15,676 nt of DNA from Phoronis ovalis (taxonomy: Eukaryota > Phoronida > Phoronidae). Below are positions 10,701 to 15,676 of the stretch, piece after piece. Under the pieces are notes generated by a model. That model was not told the DNA's origin. It made no database searches and saw nothing but the letters and a program-made list of their open reading frames with translations. The DNA lies in NCBI GenBank assembly GCA_028565635.1, contig JAOXYB010026790.1, positions 1-15,676 on the forward strand, given 5' to 3'. The translations under genes and the position numbers were made by a program. Within the stretch, counting starts at the first letter, position 1. Each line of letters begins with the position of its first letter.

Positions 10701-13700
10701 CATGCACAAAATGATGTCAAAAATTCTTTAGTGTTGCCAAATACCGAAAGTGAAATTACTGATGGGAGTAATAACAACCTGTATAAGCAAAGTCGAAATC
10801 TGCAAAAGACATTGATGTTAGAGACAAAATCATCTGACTGTGAAAATGAAGATTTGCCAGTTAATCATATTAAGAAAAATGAAACTGTAACTCACAGAGG
10901 GTTTCTTAATAATGCTGGTAAAAAAATACAGGAGGTACCAGATATAAAATCATCTGATTGTGAAAGTGAAGACTTGCCAGTTTTGTACACTAGGAAAAAT
11001 AAAAGCTGGCCTGAATCTAGCTCTGACAGTGAGCTTGAAAATGTACATTTGAGTCGCAATGCTACATGCCAGCCAAATAAAGACATTACAACGGATGACT
11101 CACAAACAAGTAATTCAGATTGGCTGGATTCTGAAGTGTCAGTTGGTAAGAGACACATGAGTACCTACACAGATAGCGGGGCAGGCAGCTTGGACTCTTG
11201 TGAAATGGAAGTTACTCAGAGTAGCTCTACTGTGGACACATCTGGTTTTTTACTACCAGATATTAAATATGTGTCAAGTAAACATGTTCGTAAAGGGAAA
11301 AAGACTAACAAGCAGATTCAACAAAATACAATGTTTTTACCTGTTAAACACAGACATGTCAATATGAGTAAAAAATCTGAAGAAAACAAAACTGCCAAAA
11401 TAGTTTTGTGTACTAGTGTTGATAAGACTTGTAAGAATAAAGGGTTTGTTACAACGCCTAGCAGACATAGACATGTGAAAGCAACTAGCAGTTATGTAAA
11501 CAAACCTCAAACATTAGTGTATGACACAGAGGAATCAGATGTAGAATGCCAACTTATTGATAATACCTTAAAAACATGCACTGGTACTCAGCTTAATACT
11601 GATAGGTACCAAGCAAAACAAGATTTTGAGTCCAGACTCACAAGTAGTAAATCTTTTAAAAATAAAGCAAGAAACTTTATTGGTGATTTTGTGTCACCAG
11701 AAAACACATATGATCAGCAGACATCTGAGGCAAACATGTTAGCTGAGACTAATCTACCTGGGAGTAGTTGTGATGGCGGAGAGACTGGTCTACAAGATGT
11801 TGTTGATGTGATCAGAAAAGAACTTCTCCAAGTCCGGTATGCTTATATCAATATATATTAAGTGAAAACTAATTCTTTACATATTTTCATAGATGGCGAC
11901 AAACCTGTGAAATAAACTGATGTTATGAGATGTTTATGGCAATGCTGGTGAAAAAAAGTTGCCGTAGGTGGTCTGTTTGCTCTAGAAACGACAACAAAAT
12001 TGTGCTTAATGTAACCAGTTGCCATATGTTTTTGTTCTGATTTTATCTTTGTAGCTTCCTAAATTTTTAGAGGTTTGTGGTTGTTCTTAACCTGCCGACT
12101 CATTTGTAATAAGTTAATGTTTTTATTTTTAACATGCTTTCTGTTTTTCTTTTAGAAATGTTAAAGAGTTAAATGAGGAGCAACTTCTTTATTTGTTAAC
12201 AAGAAATATGACCTACTTAAAACGGATATTTCATGGACAGGTAGTTAAATACGTTATTTGTTTAATTATCATTGTGAACATACTTTTATTAAATTTTGAT
12301 TAATTACAGCTGTATCCAAGTATTGATATTTGAATGCTATGTTTAGCATTTTAATACAAGACATATACCTAGCCTTAATTTATTTGTATTTTCTGGTCCA
12401 GAGGTCCCGTCAGTATAATTTCATTCTTATCAACTTGTTGTTTTTGTTAAGAAACAAAAAATTAAAATACATAATTACAAAAATGATATGCTTTTTGTTT
12501 GAGTTGTTTGTTTATATGTTATCACCTGAAAAGCAAGTGTTTTTGACACAAAAGCATGATTGGATTGGTGTTCCGCTCCCAGTGACAGCTCAAATTTACA
12601 ATTTCGTGTTGATCAGGTGTGGCTATTCTGTGTGTTATTTTTCTATTAGTTGTAGTCACATTAGATAAACTTTTATTTGTAATTGTGTAAAATTGTACTA
12701 TAATAATTATAAATAAGAAATTATAACAGATTTCTATACTAAAAGTGTTTTACGTTTCAGGATGATTGTGAACGACATACCGAATATAAAAAAGGTGGAA
12801 CAGCTAAAAGTAAGTTATGGTGTTTTGAGTTGTTTTTTTTTACATATTTTAATGATTTAATTAAATAAAGATCATAGTTCTGTGCAAAAACATTTTGATT
12901 AAAGCAAAGGATAACTGAAATATAGTCTCATTATTATTTTTCAAAGATTTTTATTCAATAATTAGACTATATGTATAACTGATGCAACATTACATTTATT
13001 GTTTGCTTACCAGTAAATATTTTAACGAGTGGATGGACTTGATGTTCAAACATTTAACATGGCTTGTGTAGTTTACGTATAAAGTTATCATGCAGTGGGT
13101 CAAGACACTGAGATGATGGTACCTAATGAATATCAGTTGAGGGTTAATAATTGAAAAACAAGAAGTCTTGTCGACATGCGATAATTGTTTCTATTTGTAC
13201 AGCAGCTATTAATAACCTCGTTTGTCACGTCACTGCATGCTTATACCTAGCCTGTAACCATACGCCATGGCCTTTACCCAGCATGTGTTTTACACAAATG
13301 TTATCCATGGTTTGTTTTTCTACAGATAACCTTACTTACAATGTACGACTGAGCGTGTTCAGCGATGACCAAATTGAGTTGATTATGCACACCCTTACAA
13401 CCGTGTTTCATCATAATGTAAATATATTTGTTATTATTATTATAATTATACATTATTTTGGATGAGTATATTTACTATAATTTTAGCCATTGTGAATATT
13501 TAGTTGATACAAAGTTTTAAATTCGGATCACTTTACCTTGTTAAACACTGGAGTGTGCCAAACTATGTCAGTGCAGTAGTTTCTTCAATCCTTGGAATCT
13601 CCAGTTATATTGATAAAGACACCAAGTGGAGATCAGTAGAATAGGCTAGACAGTGAGGTATCACTATTTCAAGCCTTCACAAACGCATCAAAATCTCTTC

Positions 13701-14543
13701 TGATTGCGACAACACTTGAATACTTATAACTCACATTCTAAAACCAGGAATGACAGATTTTGTATGATCCTGCTTTATGTTCATTTTATATTCGAGACTC
13801 CTAGTGCTATCATCTTAGTTTCTGTTATTTTTTGCATATATCTTATATTTTTTATTAATTCATCCCTTCTGTTGTCAGATGTTTAGAGATCATATGATTG
13901 TTTATTATTAAATGAATTTGAATAATATGTTAAGTATAAAATACAATAACAGAATTCTTCTGGATTTATTTTAAATAATTCAATTTGCAAGAAATTGTGT
14001 TTAATATGGTATTGTGGAATATTGTACTGTTTCACTGACCGAGCATGATTTATTGATAAATTCCAATTGAAGTTTAACTAGTATAATTATATTTTTAATC
14101 CTGAGATTGCTGCTATGGTTATTTTAATTTGTTCAAACAATTGTGATATCTTTAGTGCATGCATAAAGTCCCAACTACAAAATTTTATATGCGACATCAG
14201 AGACAAAATACCACAGACACGATACCACAGAATCGCACCTGGTTGCGAGAAGTTGTAGTAAATTACAAGTAGTCCAGCAAGTGCTTTCAATGCTTGTCAT
14301 ACTTTGTTAAACAGTTTGCTTGTTGAAAGTGGTGAATAGTTAACCCTGTTAATAGTGCATAGCACTAGCAAAATAGCTGCATGCTTCTCAATCAAATCCT
14401 TTTCTATGTTTTATATTTTTTAGTATTTGGATTATATCCTGAAAGTTCTGTTACCCGAATGTGCAATAAAGATTTACATGGACATACATGGTGTAAGTCA
14501 TGATGGTGCTGAAGAAGTCATGTGCAACAGTGGCATTCTATAA
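1747..14543 (+). CDS. Nuclear protein with PWWP3A/B (MUM1)-like C-terminal domain; ten-exon model, 5' incomplete
   Basis: Exons are 1747-1797, 4728-4817, 5262-5364, 6507-6703, 8811-8923, 9812-11836, 12156-12240, 12761-12809, 13326-13417 and 14424-14543. All have AG/GT borders and compatible phases, and give 974 codons to a TAA. From the first visible residue: 1-150 possibly a small N-terminal fold; 158-165 PIP-box-like SRGISKYF; 186-850 disordered, Ser/Lys/acidic, with basic KSKKRK at 333-338; about 850-974 helical. The C-terminus aligns colinearly with what I remember of the PWWP3A end: an E-Q-L-L-Y-L-L helix, then D-D-Q-I-E-L-I, then VLLPEC where PWWP3A has VLLPEA, then an A-E-E motif. PWWP3A is a chromatin protein recruited to DNA breaks through 53BP1, so a chromatin or repair role is inferred. 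No PWWP domain is seen. The start codon lies upstream and was not found. Confidence 0.7.
2199..2270 (-). repeat. tRNA-derived SINE fragment or tRNA pseudogene
   Basis: On the minus strand the segment has an A-box-like TAGTTCAATAGTTAGA and, about 30 bases on, a T-arm-like hairpin GTCTTA-ATTCGAATG-TAAGAC with a B-box-like ATTCGAAT. Spacing is tRNA-like, but the acceptor stem does not close and the anticodon arm is imperfect. The minus-strand 3' end runs into CCCGGGGGGGGCTA. A functional tRNA is unlikely. Confidence 0.4.
2387..2716. mobile_element. Foldback / MITE-like element, arms ~65-75 bp
   Basis: CATGACCCTACTATGGACAG at 2387 recurs as its exact reverse complement ending at 2716. The inner part of the arm (ATCTCAAACCAGCTGAAGTT near 2430-2449) matches GAACTTCGGCTGGTTTGAGA at 2641-2660 with one mismatch. 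About 190 bases lie between the arms and encode nothing. This structure is typical of a non-autonomous DNA transposon or foldback element. No clear target-site duplication was found by eye. Confidence 0.7.
4728..4817 (+). CDS. Plus-strand gene, exon B
   Basis: The acceptor TTTGTCTTCGCTCGGCATAG and donor TTACAG|GTACTA bound 30 open codons, phase 0 to phase 0. The product includes IHVLKDNKDSQAWFNKEILQ, which continues directly into exon C (EILSCLKS). A weaker alternative acceptor after the CAG at 4751 keeps the same frame and would drop eight residues. The region may correspond to the N-terminal domain of PWWP3-type proteins; this is tentative. Confidence 0.6.
4818..5261 (+). other. Intron B-C
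   Basis: This is AT-rich intronic sequence with no recognisable repeat, RNA gene or exon. Confidence 0.55.
5262..5364 (+). CDS. Plus-strand gene, exon C
   Basis: The acceptor TTTCTTTACTTCTAG is good; the chosen donor CAT|GTGTGT is weak but gives the phase 1 end that exon D requires. It holds 34 codons plus one base, beginning EILSCLKSVTLQKAHDL and ending in an acidic, polar stretch (DSENKNSTDIGEAQT). Other nearby GT dinucleotides at 5367 and 5369 would give phases that do not fit exon D. Confidence 0.6.
5365..6506 (+). other. Intron C-D
   Basis: This 1.1-kb AT-rich intron ends in a clear acceptor (TTGTTAATTTCAG). I see no coding segment or named repeat in it. Confidence 0.55.
6507..6703 (+). 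CDS. Plus-strand gene, exon D
   Basis: A clear acceptor (ATTTTGTTAATTTCAG) and donor GAG|GTAACC bound 197 bases: two bases finishing a split codon and then 65 codons, ending in phase 0 as exon E needs. The product contains hydrophobic, structured-looking segments (LILDPATGLYKQLYLLPEKL, then VISACC) and ends in a basic stretch (PWKRNLKIAKSA). I do not recognise a named domain. The reading frame stays open upstream of the acceptor and downstream of the donor by chance. Confidence 0.65.
7017..7090. repeat. Perfect tandem duplication, 2 x 37 bp
   Basis: The unit beginning CGTTTGGGCAAGCAACTAAC (7017-7053) is repeated without a mismatch at 7054-7090, and CGTTT of a third unit follows. Perfect identity points to a recent duplication or a polymorphic minisatellite. 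Confidence 0.9.
7989..8008. repeat. ATT/TTA trinucleotide microsatellite
   Basis: There are about six to seven uninterrupted TTA units in intron D-E. Confidence 0.85.
8160..8440. repeat. Degenerate tandem repeat, ~120-bp period
   Basis: Three diverged units are marked by AATCCAGAATAGCAGCCATG, ATTCAGAATGGCTGCAATG and AATCCAAAATGGCTGCCATG, about 115-120 bases apart. Each is followed by a TTCTTTGATAA- or AAAATGTTT-type segment and, in the first two, by GGTTCT(G/T)AAGAT. The array is old and lies in intron D-E. Confidence 0.6.
8811..8923 (+). CDS. Plus-strand gene, exon E (PIP-box-like motif)
   Basis: The acceptor TACATTATAG and strong donor CAT|GTAAGT bound 37 codons plus two bases. The exon starts in phase 0 and ends in phase 2, exactly as exons D and F require. 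Codons 8841-8864 read SRGISKYF, which fits the PCNA-binding pattern Q-x-x-[ILM]-x-x-[FY]-[FY] except that Ser stands where Gln is usual. The rest is polar and charged. Confidence 0.65.
8924..9811 (+). other. Intron E-F
   Basis: This AT-rich intron shows no exon or named repeat. It ends with the acceptor TTTAATTTTAG. Confidence 0.55.
9812..11836 (+). CDS. Plus-strand gene, large central exon F
   Basis: There are 674 uninterrupted codons between the acceptor TTAATTTTAG and donor CCG|GTATGC; this is the strongest coding signal in the window. The product is disordered, rich in Ser, Lys, Asn, Asp and Glu, with basic patches (CKRPTARNLR near the start; KSKKRK at 10254-10271; KGKKTNK near 11297-11317) and acidic CK2-like serine clusters. 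Five degenerate LPVKHxH-type motifs occur at 10680, 10851, 10971, 11334 and 11454. Reading through the donor would add only eight codons before a stop, so intron retention would truncate the protein before its C-terminal domain. Confidence 0.9.
10801..11040 (+). repeat. Coding tandem duplication, 120-bp period
   Basis: The segment encoding KSSDCENEDLPVNHIKKN (about 10827-10880) recurs exactly 120 bases later as KSSDCESEDLPVLYTRKN (10947-11000). The DNA is close to identical through the acidic part. This is an in-frame 40-residue duplication inside exon F. Confidence 0.75.
11837..12155 (+). other. Intron F-G
   Basis: This intron has a T-rich acceptor tract (CTGTTTTTCTTTTAG). It contains no PWWP-like coding segment, which matters because the domain would be expected here by comparison with PWWP3A. 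Confidence 0.6.
12156..12240 (+). CDS. Plus-strand gene, exon G (start of C-terminal domain)
   Basis: Strong acceptor (TTTCTTTTAG) and donor (CAG|GTAGTT). One base completes an Arg codon, then 28 codons follow, including EEQLLYLLTRNMTYLKRIF, a likely amphipathic helix pair. This resembles the segment after the PWWP domain in PWWP3A, where a similar hydrophobic pattern (K-L-V-E-Y-I-V ... L-x-x-I-L) occurs, recalled from memory. Confidence 0.75.
12241..12760 (+). other. Intron G-H
   Basis: AT-rich intron. The open frame at 12330-12668 is Leu/Ile/Phe-rich from AT composition and has no splice support. Confidence 0.55.
12761..12809 (+). CDS. Plus-strand gene, exon H
   Basis: A small exon of 16 codons plus one base (DDCERHTEYKKGGTAK) lies between the acceptor TTACGTTTCAG and donor AAA|GTAAGT. 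Its phases match both neighbours. It encodes a charged linker between helices of the C-terminal domain. Confidence 0.7.
12810..13325 (+). other. Intron H-I
   Basis: AT-rich with a poly-T run near its start; no other feature is seen. Confidence 0.55.
13326..13417 (+). CDS. Plus-strand gene, exon I
   Basis: The acceptor TTTTTCTACAG and donor AAT|GTAAAT bound two bases that finish an Asn codon and then 30 codons. The product includes LSVFSDDQIELIMHTLTTVF. The D-D-Q-I-E-L-I pattern parallels the E-G-Q-L-D-L-V pattern I remember from the PWWP3A C-terminus. Confidence 0.75.
13418..14423 (+). other. Intron I-J
   Basis: AT-rich, with a short ATT microsatellite at 13431-13442 just after the donor. 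Open frames at 13704-13886 (+) and 14087-14290 (-) are short and lack similarity I recognise. Confidence 0.5.
14424..14543 (+). CDS. Plus-strand gene, terminal coding exon J
   Basis: The acceptor TTATATTTTTTAG opens 39 codons and a TAA at 14541-14543. The product begins YLDYILKVLLPECAIKIYMD and continues to A-E-E. The core V-L-L-P-E is the most recognisable piece of similarity to the PWWP3A/B C-terminal region (VLLPEA there, also followed by an A-E-E motif). The family usually continues further past A-E-E, so this C-terminus is short. Confidence 0.8.
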   Translation, partial: YLDYILKVLLPECAIKIYMDIHGVSHDGAEEVMCNSGIL

Positions 14544-14790
14544 TAATGGGAGTTCAGTAAAGAGATTTTTTTGACATGAGTACAAAAAAATTGAAGAAAA
14601 AAGAGAAAATTAACAACATTAATTAAGATATATATTATGTAGATGTACATAGAGATTGAACAGATTGTAATTCAGTGTGTTTCAACAGTTCCTGCTCAAA
14701 TCATACAGTGTTGTAAGTTACAATCATTGTATTATCCTAACTAGCCTAATAAGTATTCATTAGATAAGTAATAAATATGAAGCTCTATCA
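14544..14790 (+). other. 3' UTR of the plus-strand gene
   Basis: Runs from the stop codon to just past the polyadenylation signal; the exact cleavage site cannot be seen. Confidence 0.5.
14770..14775 (+). terminator. Polyadenylation signal AATAAA
   Basis: A canonical hexamer lies 227 bases after the stop codon of the plus-strand gene, in a suitable AT-rich setting. An earlier AATAAA at 14465-14470 lies inside the coding exon and is unlikely to be used. Confidence 0.6.
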
Positions 14791-15225
14791 ACAGTCATCT
14801 TTCTGTGTGTAAAATCTCCAGTGGTAATGATAACATTAAAAAGTCTACAAGCCATATCACATATTTTAAATAATTTCCAATGTTCATGGTACCGTACTTG
14901 TCAATACCATTGGCAGGATTATTTTATATGTAGTATTCAATGGCAGAGAGTAAACTTCTGATGATGGATATACAAGGAAAAGTCTAATGTGTACTTGAGA
15001 AAGCCCCCAGGTTAACACTCGAAATTAAAGGGACCCATTTTTATGATTTTTGTTTAGAAAAACAACCCATTTTAGCGTTTTTGCTCCAAATGCGGACCCA
15101 TTTTGATTAAGTCTTCTATTTTGATTTAGTCATCTAAATTTTGAACTTGTCAGTTCATGTCAAAATATCTTATTTCCCCATTATTATGCCCATCCACATA
15201 GTGGTGTAGTGTAGGCGGTGTCATT

Positions 15226-15239
15226 GTCGTCGTCGTCGT
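15226..15239. repeat. GTC microsatellite
   Basis: Four to five GTC units sit directly before the first copy of the interspersed repeat. Confidence 0.8.
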
Positions 15240-15660
15240 ATGTAACACTTTCTTTGTCTTGCGATAACAGCTTCAGTTTTTACCCGATGAGCTTCATATT
15301 CGGCACAGGGTAAATTTAGGTCAAAGTGCAGGTCGCTTATACTTTTGACCTTGATTACTTCCAACGACTGGTGGCCATGTTTGTTCCCGAGAGGGCACGT
15401 AACGTTGCGTCTATAGCCGCGAAGACGAAGCGCTGCCTGGATGATTCAAAGGTGGTTCTAGGAAGGCCATAGATTGGTGGGTGGACTAGGCTAGGTGACA
15501 TTTTAAAATGACCTTGAGAAGTAGGTCAAATGCCGAAATGATTCTTGGACATTTTTTGCCGTGCGTAACACTTTCTTTGTCTCGCAACAACTGCTTTAGT
15601 TTTATCCGATCAGCTTCATATTCGGTACAGAGTAAGTACATGTCAAAGTACAGGTTATAT
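15236..15660. repeat. Interspersed repeat, two direct ~100-bp copies 323 bp apart
   Basis: GTAACACTTTCTTTGTCT at 15242 recurs at 15565, and the similarity continues through GCTTCATATTCGG and AGGTCAAAGTGCAGGT versus ATGTCAAAGTACAGGT. Between the copies are TGACCTTGA-type phrases seen in repeats of many marine invertebrate genomes. The second copy runs close to the right edge, so the array may continue outside. No protein is encoded. Confidence 0.65.
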
Positions 15661-15676
15661 GTAATATTGACCCAGA

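Larger units (their letters stand above)
14791..15676. other. Intergenic, repeat-rich
   Basis: No exon is seen. At about 15030-15110 the phrase ACCCATTTT occurs three times. From about 15180 the composition becomes less AT-rich and consists of an interspersed repeat. Confidence 0.5.

Noticed and set aside
10459-11158. Other-frame open frames within exon F (10459-10731 plus, 10892-11158 minus)
   Set aside because: They overlap the 674-codon frame, whose codon pattern and motifs are clearly the real ones.
12330-12668. 112-codon open frame rich in Leu/Phe/Tyr, suggesting a membrane protein
   Set aside because: It lies wholly in an AT-rich intron; hydrophobicity follows from T-rich codons.
14424-14500. 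Splicing exon H directly to exon J
   Set aside because: It would shift the frame, lose the VLLPE motif and hit a stop after about 25 codons; including exon I restores the frame.
1-15676. CRISPR arrays, operons, bacterial mobile elements or viral genes
   Set aside because: No regularly spaced repeats with unique spacers, no ribosome-binding-site-driven gene clusters, and no reverse transcriptase, transposase or viral motif seen; the spliced genes are animal-type.

Overview
This is animal nuclear DNA. Two protein-coding genes are split by AT-rich introns with GT...AG boundaries, and the gaps hold foldback and tandem repeats rather than operons. An invertebrate is likely, possibly a lophotrochozoan or another marine group; that is inferred from gene structure and repeat style, not from a marker gene.

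Layout. Positions 1-1180 are intron 1 of a minus-strand gene and contain a large foldback element. Positions 1181-1395 (minus) are the first coding exon of that gene, recognised as ZFYVE26 (spastizin) from its N-terminus. Positions 1396-1746 are the head-to-head intergenic/promoter interval, with a perfect TGACGTCA element. From 1747 to 14543 (plus) I assembled ten exons whose phases all agree, giving 974 codons ending at a stop, with an AATAAA downstream at 14770. The initiating exon was not found, so the protein is 5'-incomplete. Positions 14544-15676 are 3' UTR and then repeat-rich intergenic DNA.

The plus-strand protein is lysine/serine-rich, acidic and mostly disordered, with a basic nuclear-localisation-like patch, a PIP-box-like motif and a folded, mostly helical C-terminus. 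That C-terminus resembles, from memory, the C-terminal region of the vertebrate PWWP3A/PWWP3B (MUM1/EXPAND1) chromatin repair proteins, but no PWWP domain is encoded where that family has one. The large central exon carries five degenerate copies of a short LPVKHxH-type motif, two of them within a 120-bp coding tandem duplication.

How the genes work together: there is no sign of a shared pathway. ZFYVE26 acts on lysosome/endosome membranes and in cytokinesis, and the plus-strand gene looks nuclear. They may share a bidirectional promoter. The introns hold two foldback elements, a tRNA-like SINE fragment, a perfect 37-bp duplication, a degenerate ~120-bp minisatellite and microsatellites.
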